From the NCBI RefSeq assembly GCF_018491765.1, contig NZ_JABWCU010000014.1, forward strand, positions 62,001-126,000: a stretch of 64,000 nucleotides of DNA. Direction: 5' to 3'. Positions 1 through 8,614 of this stretch are shown here, piece by piece. This stretch comes from Novosphingobium profundi. Lineage in GTDB: Bacteria > Pseudomonadota > Alphaproteobacteria > Sphingomonadales > Sphingomonadaceae. Position numbers and translations under genes: made by a program. The stretch's first letter is position 1. Each line of letters opens with the position of its first letter. The notes beneath the pieces are model-generated. The model worked only from the letters and a program-made list of their open reading frames with translations. It did not search any database and had not been told where the DNA came from.

Positions 1-541
1 GCCATTGGCGGGGATCGAGCGCGGAGACGTCGTGGGTGAACAGGCGTTGCTTGGTGAGCGCCTTCTGGCGCGCGTCGAGCTCGCTGACGAGCACCGCCGC
101 GCGCGCCTCGGCCGCGTCGAGCGCGAGCGCGGGGCGCATCTGCGCGCTGAGCTGGTCGCCCAGCCGCGCGCGCTGCTCGGCGACGCTCTTGGGTTCGCTC
201 GCGCCCTCTTCCGGAAGCGGGCCGAGGGCGTCGATCTGGGCGTTGAGCACGCGCAGTTCGAGCGAGCCGCGCGCGGCGAGCGCGATGGCCTTCTCGCGGT
301 CGGCGGCGAGCAGCTGGCGCAAGTCGTGGAGGCGCGAGGCTTCGCTGCCGGCGGCGTCGGGATCGGGGCGCGAGCGCAGCGCGGACTCGGCGGCACGGGC
401 GTGCGCGTCGAAGGTTTCGAACAGCGAGGGCGCGTGGCTGGCGGGGGGCGAAGCGGCGGGTGCGGCGCGGGCGGGGGGGCAGAGCAACGTGCAAAGGGTG
501 GCAAGCGCGAGCAGGAGCAGGACGCGCACGGGTTCGCGCAA
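1..541 (-). CDS. DUF3772-type mechanosensitive ion channel, N-terminal part (runs off window)
   Basis: Reads leftwards off the window edge, so only about 180 N-terminal residues are visible. A hydrophobic leader rich in Leu/Ala ending in a PARAAP-like cleavage region is followed by a helical, Ala/Arg/Glu-rich periplasmic stretch. The run INAQ-IDALGPLPEEGA followed by an AEQRARL segment (about residues 95-125) resembles the DUF3772 domain that precedes the membrane and MscS portion in large MscS-like channels of about 800 residues. No ATG is in frame near the leader; a TTG at 541 is the best visible start, with a weak ribosome binding site, so the start is uncertain. It is divergent from the TetR gene. 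The family call rests on the N-terminal domain only; the channel part lies outside the window. Confidence 0.6.
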   Translation of the reverse strand, partial: MREPVRVLLLLALATLCTLLCPPARAAPAASPPASHAPSLFETFDAHARAAESALRSRPDPDAAGSEASRLHDLRQLLAADREKAIALAARGSLELRVLNAQIDALGPLPEEGASEPKSVAEQRARLGDQLSAQMRPALALDAAEARAAVLVSELDARQKALTKQRLFTHDVSALDPRQW

Positions 542-808
542 GACCCCAGGCGCAGGGCACGGGACCCGGCATTCGATTCGCGGCGCTGGCGGATTGGGAT
601 GGGGGCGCGGCGCGGGCACCGGTTCTCCTCGGATCGTGGACAGGGAGGCGAGCACGCCTGCACGCACACATAGCCCGCCCGAGAAGGGGCGCACTTCGGT
701 TCTTTCCCCGAATTCCGGCGTGGTTTTGTTGGTAGGGAGGCGACGCCCGGGCCCAAGCTGTGCGTGCCGGCTGCAGCCGCGCTTGCACGCAAGGGCATGC
801 GGTATGAC

Positions 809-836
809 TGGACGCGCGGCGAAAGCTCCCTATATA
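809..836 (+). promoter_or_regulatory. Putative tetR promoter (TGGACG-N16-TATATA)
   Basis: A -35-like TGGACG at 809-814 and a -10-like TATATA at 831-836 are separated by 16 bases. The -10 runs directly into the palindromic operator at 834-847. The expected start of transcription (about 843-846) is at or next to the tetR ATG, so the mRNA would be leaderless or nearly so. The rest of 542-808, between the channel gene and this promoter, shows no gene or other motif that I can support. Confidence 0.55.
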
Positions 837-847
837 CCGATCGGTAT
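834..847. promoter_or_regulatory. TetR-type operator 1 (perfect 14-bp palindrome over the tetR start)
   Basis: ATACCGATCGGTAT is a perfect palindrome whose last two bases are the first two of the tetR start codon. Two close relatives (ATACCGGCCAGTAT at 1593, ATACCGACCAGTAT at 1641) sit upstream of the efflux operon. The shared half-site ATACCG is typical of short TetR/AcrR-family operators. Autorepression by the adjacent TetR protein is the simple inference. Confidence 0.75.
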
Positions 848-1460
848 GGAATGTTCGGCAACCAGTACGAAGACGCGTGGCCGGCCTCGGGAATTTGATC
901 CCGATGCCGCGCTCGGGGCTGCGTTGCAGGTATTCTGGAAGCACGGCTACGACGGCGCCTCGCTTGCCGAGCTGACCGAGGCGATGGGCATTACCAAGCC
1001 CAGCCTCTATGCCTGCTTCGGCAACAAGGAAGCGCTCTTCAAGAAAGCGCTCGACCTCTACGAGCGTGACAAGCTGGCCTATATCCGCAGCGCGCTTGAG
1101 GCGCCCAGCGCGCGCGGCGTTGCCGAGCGGCTGTTCAAGGGCGGAGTCGAGACGTACTGCGGCGCGTCCGAAAGCCAGGGGTGTCTGGGCGTCATCAGTC
1201 TGGTAGCCTGCACCAACGAGGACAGCTCGATCCGCGACCACGTGATCGCGCGGCGCCAATCGTCCGAGGCTGCGCTCGTCGCGCGCTTCGAGGAGGCGCT
1301 GGCCGATGGCGACCTGCCCGAGGGCACCGACCCCAAGGTCCTCGCCCAGTGCCTCACCACGATGCTCCAGGGCCTCGCCATTCGCGCGCAGGCCGGGGCC
1401 GAGCGGGCCGATCTCGAGAAGCTGATTGCGGGATTCCTTGCGATGTGGCCCGGCCGCTGA
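846..1460 (+). CDS. TetR/AcrR family transcriptional regulator of the RND efflux operon
   Basis: 204 residues, a normal TetR length. After a short basic arm (TRGRPREFD, about residues 10-18) comes the helix-turn-helix ASLAELTEAMGITKPSLYA (about 38-56) and the usual K-E-A-L-F-K helix after it. The C-terminal ligand/dimer domain contains a Cys-rich stretch (SQGCLG, VACTNED) found in the AcrR-like subgroup with the TetR_C_11-type domain. The reading frame stays open upstream, but the ATG at 846 begins the recognisable family N-terminus and is overlapped by the operator. No Shine-Dalgarno sequence precedes it, which fits a leaderless message. By position it most likely represses itself and the downstream efflux genes; the inducing ligand cannot be read from sequence. 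Confidence 0.88.
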   Translation: MECSATSTKTRGRPREFDPDAALGAALQVFWKHGYDGASLAELTEAMGITKPSLYACFGNKEALFKKALDLYERDKLAYIRSALEAPSARGVAERLFKGGVETYCGASESQGCLGVISLVACTNEDSSIRDHVIARRQSSEAALVARFEEALADGDLPEGTDPKVLAQCLTTMLQGLAIRAQAGAERADLEKLIAGFLAMWPGR

Positions 1461-1592
1461 GCGACGCCCGGGCCCGCCGCCGAGCGGAATGGGGCCCTCG
1501 AATCGCGACGTTTCGCACCCGGCCGTCGCGGGATTAAAAAAATTTCATTCATTTCGCGTTCAGCCCCTTGAAACGCGTTTTCCCAGACTAAT

Positions 1593-1606
1593 ATACCGGC
1601 CAGTAT
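1593..1606. promoter_or_regulatory. TetR-type operator 2
   Basis: ATACCGGCCAGTAT, a one-mismatch relative of the palindrome over the tetR start. It lies 10 bases upstream of the -35 box of the efflux promoter, and its centre is 48 bp from operator 3, about 4.5 helical turns. Confidence 0.7.
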
Positions 1607-1615
1607 AAAAACTGC

Positions 1616-1643
1616 TTGACGGATTGGTGCATCGCAATATATA
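1616..1643 (+). promoter_or_regulatory. Promoter of the RND efflux operon (TTGACG-N16-TATATA)
   Basis: TTGACG at 1616-1621 and TATATA at 1638-1643, with a 16-base spacer, is the best sigma-70-like promoter in the window. It lies between operators 2 and 3, and operator 3 overlaps the -10 box, so bound repressor would exclude RNA polymerase. The layout is nearly the same as at the tetR promoter. Confidence 0.7.
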
Positions 1644-1654
1644 CCGACCAGTAT
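1641..1654. promoter_or_regulatory. TetR-type operator 3 (overlaps -10 box)
   Basis: ATACCGACCAGTAT overlaps the last three bases of the -10 hexamer and covers the expected start of transcription of the efflux operon. It shares the ATACCG half-site and the same placement relative to TATATA with operator 1. Confidence 0.72.
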
Positions 1655-1950
1655 AGAATGATGCGACACACTTCGAAGACCTAGGGGAAGCGCCGATTCC
1701 CCGTCCCGCGTTCGCGGGGCGGACCGGCTGAAGCGCACCCGGCCTCGCCGCGAGCGGGGCAGGGGGCATACCCGAACCGAACAGATCGGCCGTGGCAGGC
1801 TGCCGGATTTTCGTGATCCGACAGGTTCCTGCGGCTGCCTTTTGACACCCGTTTCCCGGCCCCCTTGCGCCGGGGAGCACCCCGGCGCGCGCCCTATCCC
1901 CCCTCATTCCGCCGGGGTGCGCGTCGGGCCTTGTTTCAGGGAGCATAGAC
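1655..1950 (+). other. Long 5' leader of the efflux operon with a GC-rich hairpin
   Basis: About 300 bases separate the predicted transcription start (about 1650) from the first clear start codon. A perfect 9-bp stem with an AGCA tetraloop lies at 1867-1888 (arms GCGCCGGGG / CCCCGGCGC). There is no U-tract, so it is not an obvious attenuator. A possible 8-codon reading frame at 1658-1684 has no ribosome binding site. I recognise no riboswitch class here. Confidence 0.35.
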
Positions 1951-2499
1951 ATGGCCTTTCTCGATTGCCGGGACGGGACGCTTCACGCGCTGCCCGATAC
2001 CGCGACCACCCCCGAGCTGCACCGCGCAGCACCCTCTGGCGAAGCGCCCCGCAGCGAGATCGCGCCGGTTCTCGGGCCGCTCTACGGACCGATCAGCCGG
2101 CTTGTCGCGGGCACGGCCGAGATGCTGGAGCCGCGCTCCGTGCCGGCGCCCGCGTCGGTGCGCGTGGCGCTGGCCGATCCGCTGGCGGGCCTTGCCCCCA
2201 TCGAACGGCGCGTCGTCGCGATTGCCCGCGAGGACGGGCTCGACAGCCTGCGCACGCCCCGCAAGCGCGGCTGGCTGGCCCGCCTCGTGCTTGGCCCCAC
2301 CCCGCCCTCGCGCCAACTTGCCAACGAACGGCTGGAGGCCTTGCGGCGCCTTGCCGTCCAGGCCTGGCACAAGGGCCATCTCCTGCCGGTCTCGGCGCTT
2401 CGCGAGGCGTCTCACGCCGGCTTCAGCGAAGACCAGGTCGGCGCGGTCATCGACACCATCGGGCGCGCGCGCAGCGCCCGCCAGTTTGCTCCTCTCTGA
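1951..2499 (+). CDS. Hypothetical protein, first gene of the RND efflux operon
   Basis: 182 residues that I do not recognise. There is no signal peptide, membrane span or Cys/His metal motif; it looks soluble and helical. A basic patch (RTPRKRGWLARLVLG, about residues 106-120) follows a helix ending AREDGLDSL. Start: ATG preceded by CAGGGAGC about nine bases upstream. The gene ends in tandem stops (TGA TAA) and the adaptor gene starts 13 bases after the first stop, behind AAGGAG, so the two are surely cotranscribed. The shared operator-controlled promoter suggests a role linked to efflux or its regulation, but no function can be assigned. Confidence 0.7.
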   Translation: MAFLDCRDGTLHALPDTATTPELHRAAPSGEAPRSEIAPVLGPLYGPISRLVAGTAEMLEPRSVPAPASVRVALADPLAGLAPIERRVVAIAREDGLDSLRTPRKRGWLARLVLGPTPPSRQLANERLEALRRLAVQAWHKGHLLPVSALREASHAGFSEDQVGAVIDTIGRARSARQFAPL

Positions 2500-2512
2500 T
2501 AAGGAGTTCCTC

Positions 2513-3835
2513 GTGAACTTTTCGCCCACTTTCGAAACCCCGGCCGAACCCGCATCGGCCGGGACCGACGGCGCTGTCGAAGGCCGTCTCGTCTACGATC
2601 CCCAGCCTGCGCGCCGCTTTTCCGGGCGCACGCTCGCGATCGGCGCGGTGGTCCTGCTCGCCGCGGCCGGGATCGGCTGGAAGGCCTTCCACGGCGGTCC
2701 GGCCGAGGCCGTGGCGCCGCCCATGGCCACCGTCCAGGCCGCCCATCCGCTGGTGCGCGAGGTGACGCAGTGGGACGACTATGTCGGCCGCTTCGCGCCG
2801 AGCAAGACGGTCGAGGTGCGCCCGCGCGTTTCGGGCGCGATCACCGCGATCCACTTCGCCGACGGCGACTACGTGCGTCAGGGCCAGGTGCTCTTCACCA
2901 TCGATGCGCGGCCCTACCGTGCGGCGCTGGCCGAGGCCGAGGCCGAGGCGGCGCAAGCGCGCAGCGGTCTGGCGCTGGCCAAGTCCGACTACGACCGCGT
3001 GGCGGGCCTGACCGGCGACGAGGCTATGGCCGCGAGCGAGGTCGACCAGCTGCGCAGCCGCGTGCGTTCGGCCAGTGCCGCGCTCGCGGCGGCGCAGGCA
3101 CGCGTCAGCCAGCGCCGTCTCGACGTCGAGTTCGCCACCGTGCGCGCACCGATCTCGGGGCGCATCTCGGACCGGCGCGCCGATGTCGGCAATCTGGTCT
3201 CGGGCGACAACAACGCCAACGCGACGCTGCTGACCACGATCAACGCTCTCGACCCGATCTATTTCACCTTCGATGCCTCCGAGGCGCTGTTCCTCAAGAC
3301 CCAGCGCGACCGCGAGTCCCACCGCGATCCCGCGCAAGTCCAGGTGCGGCTGCAGGACGAGGCGCAGTATCGCTGGCAGGGCAAGCTCGACTTCACCGAC
3401 AACGGCATCGATCCGCATTCGGGCACGATCCGCGTGCGCGCGGTTCTGGCCAATCCGGAAGGTTTCCTGACGCCGGGCATGTTCGGCAACATGCGGCTTT
3501 CCGAAGGGGGCAGTGTCAAGGCGCTGCTGGTGCCCGACGATGCGGTCCATCCCGACCAGGCGCGCAAGGTCGTGCTGACGGTGGGCAAGGACGACACCGT
3601 CGTCGCCAAGCCGGTCGAGACCGGCCCTCTGGTGGGTGGCCTCAGGGTCATCCGCAGCGGGCTTTCGCCGCAGGACCGGGTGGTGATCTCGAACTACCAG
3701 GCCGCGATGGCGGGCGCCAAGGTCAAGACCGCGCGCGGCGCGATCACGCTCGATCCCAAGCTGGGGGCGACACCTTCGCCCACGGCCGAGGCGGCGAGCG
3801 AGCCCGAGGCCGCGCAGGCGACGCTCACGCGGTAA
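2513..3835 (+). CDS. RND efflux periplasmic adaptor subunit (membrane fusion protein)
   Basis: 440 residues. One N-terminal membrane anchor (about 41-56) replaces a lipoprotein signal. Then come the adaptor modules: a lipoyl-like half (RVSGAITAIHFADGDYVRQG), a long alpha-helical hairpin rich in Ala/Glu/Arg, the returning lipoyl half (VRAPISGRIS), the beta-barrel (LDPIYFTFDASE) and the membrane-proximal domain (LVPDDAV). This order is that of the HlyD/AcrA family, and it should link the inner-membrane pump to the outer-membrane channel. Start is GTG at 2513 with AAGGAG at 2501-2506; the frame is open upstream, but only this start has a ribosome binding site. The C-terminal tail is Ala/Glu-rich and probably disordered. 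The pump gene follows 111 bases later. Confidence 0.93.
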   Translation: MNFSPTFETPAEPASAGTDGAVEGRLVYDPQPARRFSGRTLAIGAVVLLAAAGIGWKAFHGGPAEAVAPPMATVQAAHPLVREVTQWDDYVGRFAPSKTVEVRPRVSGAITAIHFADGDYVRQGQVLFTIDARPYRAALAEAEAEAAQARSGLALAKSDYDRVAGLTGDEAMAASEVDQLRSRVRSASAALAAAQARVSQRRLDVEFATVRAPISGRISDRRADVGNLVSGDNNANATLLTTINALDPIYFTFDASEALFLKTQRDRESHRDPAQVQVRLQDEAQYRWQGKLDFTDNGIDPHSGTIRVRAVLANPEGFLTPGMFGNMRLSEGGSVKALLVPDDAVHPDQARKVVLTVGKDDTVVAKPVETGPLVGGLRVIRSGLSPQDRVVISNYQAAMAGAKVKTARGAITLDPKLGATPSPTAEAASEPEAAQATLTR

Positions 3836-3946
3836 CGCAGGACGCGCGGCCAGCGGGCCGCGCCGTCCCTCCCGACTTCTTCCCGAAACGGCCGAGGCCG
3901 CACCCTTCGTGGTGCCCGGCTGCGGCGCAGACAGGGCCAATTCCCC

Positions 3947-6900
3947 ATGCGATTTTCCCGGTTCTTCATCGACCGGCCGATCTTTGCAGGCGTCATCGCG
4001 GTGTTGATCACCGTGGTGGGCCTCATCGCCTACCTCGGCCTTCCCGTCACCCAGTACCCCGAAGTGGTGCCGCCGACCGTGACGGTCAGCGCGCAATACC
4101 CCGGCGCCTCCTCCGAGACCGTGGCCGACACCGTCGCCGCGCCGATCGAGCAGGAGATCAACGGCGTCGACGACATGCTCTACATGAGCTCGCAGTCGAC
4201 CGGCGACGGCAAGGTCGTCATCACCGTCACCTTCAAGATCGGCACCGACATCGATGCCGCGCAGGTCCTCGTGCAGAACCGGGTGGCGATTGCCGAGCCG
4301 CGCCTGCCCGAATCGGTGCGCGCGATGGGCGTGGTTACCAAGAAGGCCTCGCCCGACTTCCTGATGGTGGTGAACCTCCAGTCGCCTGACGGCACGTATG
4401 ACCGTGATTACCTGTCGAACTACGCGCTGACCCAGGTCAAGGACCGCCTCGCGCGGATCGACGGCGTGGGCGACGTGCAGATGTTCGGTGCGCGCGACTA
4501 CGGCATGCGCATCTGGATCGACCCCAACAAGGCCGCCGCGCACGACCTGACGGCGGGCGAGATCGTCGCGGCTCTGCGCGCGCAGAACGTGCAGGTATCG
4601 GCCGGCGCGCTCGGACAGCCGCCGTTCGACCGGGGCAACGCCTACCAGGTCGGCGTCGAACTGCAGGGGCGCCTGACCAGCCCCGAAGAGTTCGGCAATG
4701 TCGTCATCCGTTCGGACGCCGATGGCGGCCAGGTGCGCGTGCACGACGTCGCGCGCGTCGAACTGGGCGCGCAGGACTACACGCTCAACACCTACCTCTC
4801 GGGCAAGCCCACGGTCGTCCTCGCGGTGCTCCAGCGCCCGGGTTCGAACGCGCTCGCGGCCGCCACGGCGGTGCGCGGCGAGATGGACAGCCTCCAGGCC
4901 TCGTTCCCCAAGGGCCTCGAATATTCGATCATCTACAACCCCACCGAATTCATCGGCCAGTCGATCGACGCGGTCTACCACACGCTGTTCGAGGCGGTGG
5001 TGCTGGTCGTGCTCGTCATCCTGGTGTTCCTCCAGAACTGGCGCGCGGCGGTGATCCCGATCGTCGCGATCCCGGTGTCGCTGGTGGGCACCGCGATCAT
5101 GCTGGCGGCGACCGGCTATTCGCTCAACAACCTCTCGCTGTTCGGCCTCGTGCTCGCCATCGGCATCGTCGTCGACGACGCGATCGTCGTGGTCGAGAAC
5201 GTGGAGCGCTACATCGAGGAGGGCATGACCCCGCTCGAGGCGGCGCGCCGGTCGATGGACGAGGTTTCGGGGGCTCTGGTCGCCATCGTGCTGGTGCTCT
5301 GCGCGGTGTTCCTGCCCACGCTTTTCATCGGGGGCATGTCGGGCCAGTTCTACAAGCAGTTCGCGGTGACCATCGCGACCGCGACGGTGCTTTCGCTGAT
5401 CGTGTCGCTGACGCTATCGCCCGCGCTCGCCGCGCTGCTCCTCAAGCACCGTGAGCGCCTGCCCGAGACGGCACCGCGCTGGAAGCGCGTGCTGGAGAAG
5501 GCGGGTGACCGCTTCAACCACGGCTTCGAGCGGATGAGCCAGGGCTATGCGCACCTGACTTACGTGCTGGTCAAGCGCCCGGCGCGCATGCTCATGGGCT
5601 ATGCGGCGCTGCTCGCGGCCACCGTCGGCCTGTTCTGGGCAACGCCTGCCGGCTTCATTCCGCAGCAGGACCAGGGCTACTTCCTTGCCGCGATCTTCCT
5701 GCCGCCCGGCTCCTCGCTCTCGCGCACCGACGCGGTGACGCAGGAAGTCGCGCGCCGCATCCTGCCCGTGAAGGGCGTCAAGGGCGCGGTGATGTTCGCC
5801 GGTCTCAACGGCCCCTCGCAGACCGCCTCGCCCGATTCGGCGGCGATCTATTTCCCCTTCGACAGCTTCGCCGACCGCAAGAAGCTTGGCGTGACGTATG
5901 AGGGGATCATGGCGCAGGCGCAGAAGGCGCTGGGCGGCTACGACGCCGCGCAGATCATCCTCGTGCCCCCGCCGACCATCAGCGGCATCGTCCCTCCGGG
6001 TGGCTACCGCATGATCGTCGAGGACAAGGGTGGCCAGGGCTATGGCGAGCTGGAAAAGGCGACGCAGGCGCTGATCGCCAAGGCCAACCAGGAGCCCGCG
6101 CTCCAGCAGGTCTACACCCTGTTCAACCGCGCCTCGCCACGCGTCCACGCTGACGTCGACCGGCGCAAGGCGGACCTCCTGGGCGTCGCGCCCGAGAAGG
6201 TCTTCGAGACGCTCCAGACCTACCTCGGCTCCACCTTCATCAATGACTTCAACTTGCTCGGCCGCACCTACCGCGTCACCGCGCAGGCCGATGCGCCCTT
6301 CCGCGGCTCTTCGGCGGACCTTGCCAACCTCAAGACCCGCTCGACTTCGGGAGCCATGGTGCCGATCGGTTCGGTCGCCACCTTCGAGGACGTGACCGGC
6401 CCCTACCGTGTGGTGCGCTACAACCTCAATCGCGCGATCGAGGTCGACGGTTCGGTGGCGCCCGGCCACGCGACCGGGCAGGCGCTCGCCACGATGGAGA
6501 AGGTGGCGGGTGAGACGCTCCCCTCGGGCTACTCCACCGAGTGGACCGGCATCGCCTGGCAGCAGACCCACGCGGGCAACACTGCAGGGGTGGTCTTCGG
6601 CATGGCCGTGCTCTTCGTCTTCCTCGTGCTGGCTGCCCAGTACGAGAGCCTGACGCTGCCGCTTGCGATCATCCTGATCGTGCCGATGTGCCTCTTCGCG
6701 GCCATGCTGGGCGTGAACCTCAGGGGCATGGACAACAACATCCTGACGCAAATCGGCCTTGTGGTGCTGATCGCGCTCGCGGCCAAGAACGCGATCCTGG
6801 TGGTCGAGTTCGCAAAGCAGGCCGAGGACGAACGTGGGATGTCGCCGGTGGAGGCCGCGGTCTACGCCGCGCGCACCCGCCTGCGCCCGATCCTGATGAC

Positions 6901-7144
6901 CAGCCTCGCCTTCATCCTGGGCGCCGTGCCGCTGGTGATCGCCGAAGGCGCGGGCGCCGAACTGCGCCAGGCGCTGGGGACCGCGGTGTTCTTCGGCATG
7001 GTGGGCGTGACCGGCTTCGGCCTCCTCTTCACGCCGACCTTCTACGTGGTGTGCCGCGCGCTTGCCGCAAGGCTCGGGCGCGGGCGCAAGCCCCGCCACG
7101 GCCACCACGATCGCGAGAGCCACGCGCTCCAGCCTGCCGAATGA
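3947..7144 (+). CDS. RND efflux pump, HAE1 family (AcrB/MexB-like inner-membrane transporter)
   Basis: 1065 residues, the usual length for hydrophobe/amphiphile efflux (HAE1) transporters. It starts with the family signature RFFIDRPIFAGVIAVLI, a first membrane helix followed by a large periplasmic loop, and repeats this plan in the second half. Proton-relay residues are present: the Asp pair in GIVVDDAIVVVEN (D410-D411) and the Lys in AAKNAILVVEF (K947). It should be a trimer powered by the proton gradient that takes substrates from membrane or periplasm. Its partners are encoded on either side (adaptor upstream, outer-membrane channel 14 bases downstream). The C-terminus is His/Arg-rich. Substrate range cannot be told from sequence; solvents, dyes or antibiotics are typical of the family. 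Confidence 0.95.
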   Translation: MRFSRFFIDRPIFAGVIAVLITVVGLIAYLGLPVTQYPEVVPPTVTVSAQYPGASSETVADTVAAPIEQEINGVDDMLYMSSQSTGDGKVVITVTFKIGTDIDAAQVLVQNRVAIAEPRLPESVRAMGVVTKKASPDFLMVVNLQSPDGTYDRDYLSNYALTQVKDRLARIDGVGDVQMFGARDYGMRIWIDPNKAAAHDLTAGEIVAALRAQNVQVSAGALGQPPFDRGNAYQVGVELQGRLTSPEEFGNVVIRSDADGGQVRVHDVARVELGAQDYTLNTYLSGKPTVVLAVLQRPGSNALAAATAVRGEMDSLQASFPKGLEYSIIYNPTEFIGQSIDAVYHTLFEAVVLVVLVILVFLQNWRAAVIPIVAIPVSLVGTAIMLAATGYSLNNLSLFGLVLAIGIVVDDAIVVVENVERYIEEGMTPLEAARRSMDEVSGALVAIVLVLCAVFLPTLFIGGMSGQFYKQFAVTIATATVLSLIVSLTLSPALAALLLKHRERLPETAPRWKRVLEKAGDRFNHGFERMSQGYAHLTYVLVKRPARMLMGYAALLAATVGLFWATPAGFIPQQDQGYFLAAIFLPPGSSLSRTDAVTQEVARRILPVKGVKGAVMFAGLNGPSQTASPDSAAIYFPFDSFADRKKLGVTYEGIMAQAQKALGGYDAAQIILVPPPTISGIVPPGGYRMIVEDKGGQGYGELEKATQALIAKANQEPALQQVYTLFNRASPRVHADVDRRKADLLGVAPEKVFETLQTYLGSTFINDFNLLGRTYRVTAQADAPFRGSSADLANLKTRSTSGAMVPIGSVATFEDVTGPYRVVRYNLNRAIEVDGSVAPGHATGQALATMEKVAGETLPSGYSTEWTGIAWQQTHAGNTAGVVFGMAVLFVFLVLAAQYESLTLPLAIILIVPMCLFAAMLGVNLRGMDNNILTQIGLVVLIALAAKNAILVVEFAKQAEDERGMSPVEAAVYAARTRLRPILMTSLAFILGAVPLVIAEGAGAELRQALGTAVFFGMVGVTGFGLLFTPTFYVVCRALAARLGRGRKPRHGHHDRESHALQPAE

Positions 7145-7158
7145 AAGGAACTATCGCC

Positions 7159-8592
7159 ATGAACCTTCGCCTTTCGCTGGCCTCGCTACTGGCCGCGACC
7201 AGCCTTTCGGCTTGCGCGGTGGGGCCCGACTACGTCGCCCCCGCCGCGCCCCCTTCCGCACAAGCGCCCTTCCTCGGCAGTGGCGTTGAGGACGCCGGGG
7301 TGACCAGCGCCGCGCCCGTGGCGCAGTGGTGGAAGCTCTACGACGACCCCGTGCTCGACGATCTCGTGCGCGAGGCGCTTGCCGCCAACACCGACATTCG
7401 CGTGGCGCTGGCGCGGATCGAGAAGGCGCGCGCAAGCCTGCGTGGCAGTCGCGCCGATCGTCTGCCGCAAGGCGCGATCGACGCGCAAGGCGGTTACCGC
7501 CGGGCCTCGGAAAGCCAGCTCCTGCCGGGCATGGACCGCGAGGCGCGCTCGGTCGACGGGCAGCTTGCGGTCCAGTACGAGCTCGACCTGTTCGGGCGCG
7601 TCAAGCGGGGGATCGAGGCAAGCCGCGCGGATCTGGGCGCGGCACAGGAGGACGCCGATACGGTGCGCGTGACCGTCGTCGCCGATACCGTGCGCGCCTA
7701 CGTCGATGCCAGTAGCGCGGCCGAGCGCATCGCGGTGGCGCAGCGCACCGTCGACTTGCTCACCAATTCCGAGCGGATCACCCAGGCGCGTTTCGAACGC
7801 GGCCTTAACGAGAAGCTCGACGTCATCCGTCTGACCCAGCTGAAAGAGCAGCAGGCGGCCGCGATCCCGGCGCTTCAGGCCGAGCGTGACGCGGCGCTGT
7901 TCCGGCTGGCCACGCTGACTGGGCGCACCCCGCAGGACCTTCCGCAAGCCGTCCGCACCCGTACCACCACGCCCGACGTCGCGCAGGCGATCCCGGTGGG
8001 CGACGGGCGCGCGCTGCTGGCGCGCCGGCCCGACGTCAAGGCGGCCGAGCGGCGGCTCGCGGCCGACACCGCGCGGATCGGCGTCGCCACCGCCGATCTC
8101 TACCCGACGATTTCGCTCGGCGGCACGATCGGCACCACCGCGATCGGCGCGAGTGACGTGCTGGGTGGCGGTCCCTTGCGCTGGATGCTGGGACCGCTGA
8201 TTTCCTGGGCCTTCCCCAACCAGGAGGCGATCCGCGCGCGGATCGGCGGCGCGCGCGCCGACGCCCAGGCGGACCTCGCCACCTTTGACGGCGCGGTGCT
8301 CACCGCGCTCGAAGAGACCGAGACCGCGCTGTCGGCCTATCGCGGGGCCTTGCAGCGCCGCGCGCGGCTTGGCGAGGCGCGCGACGCGGCCGAGCGTGCC
8401 GCCAAGGTCAGCCTCGCGCGCCAGAGCCGGGGGCAGATCGACGCGCTCGGTGCGCTCGACGCGCAGCGCACGCTGGCTGGGGCCGAGGCCGACTACGCGA
8501 CCGGTGTGCGCGACGTCGCCTTCGCGCAAGTCGACCTGTTCCGCGCACTCGGCGGAAGCTGGAGCGCGGCGCCGGAGGCGGCGGGCGACTAG
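7159..8592 (+). CDS. Efflux outer-membrane lipoprotein, NodT/OprM family
   Basis: 477 residues. The N-terminus is a lipoprotein signal with lipobox LSAC, so Cys19 is the lipidated residue, followed by AVGPDYVAP, the hallmark start of NodT-family factors. Two copies of the OEP domain supply the helical barrel and beta-barrel strands (for example VQYELDLFGRVKRGIEASRA and the RPDVKAAERRLAADTARIGVA region). It completes the tripartite pump as the outer-membrane exit duct. An ATG at 7141 overlaps the pump stop, but AAAGGA lies between it and the ATG at 7159, so 7159 is preferred. The convergent hydratase gene ends 22 bases after the stop; no clear terminator lies between. Confidence 0.93.
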   Translation: MNLRLSLASLLAATSLSACAVGPDYVAPAAPPSAQAPFLGSGVEDAGVTSAAPVAQWWKLYDDPVLDDLVREALAANTDIRVALARIEKARASLRGSRADRLPQGAIDAQGGYRRASESQLLPGMDREARSVDGQLAVQYELDLFGRVKRGIEASRADLGAAQEDADTVRVTVVADTVRAYVDASSAAERIAVAQRTVDLLTNSERITQARFERGLNEKLDVIRLTQLKEQQAAAIPALQAERDAALFRLATLTGRTPQDLPQAVRTRTTTPDVAQAIPVGDGRALLARRPDVKAAERRLAADTARIGVATADLYPTISLGGTIGTTAIGASDVLGGGPLRWMLGPLISWAFPNQEAIRARIGGARADAQADLATFDGAVLTALEETETALSAYRGALQRRARLGEARDAAERAAKVSLARQSRGQIDALGALDAQRTLAGAEADYATGVRDVAFAQVDLFRALGGSWSAAPEAAGD

Positions 8593-8614
8593 CGGGTGGT
8601 GAAGGCGAAGGGCC

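Noticed and set aside
36..845. Plus-strand frame continuing upstream of the TetR gene
   Set aside because: Ser/Arg/Ala-rich with no similarity; the TetR domain begins at 846 and the minus strand holds the channel gene.
1658..1684. Eight-codon upstream reading frame in the efflux leader
   Set aside because: No ribosome binding site and no sign of regulatory codons; could be chance.
2447..4981. 844-codon open frame on the minus strand opposite the RND adaptor and pump
   Set aside because: His/Arg/Gly-rich shadow of well-supported genes; no domain character.
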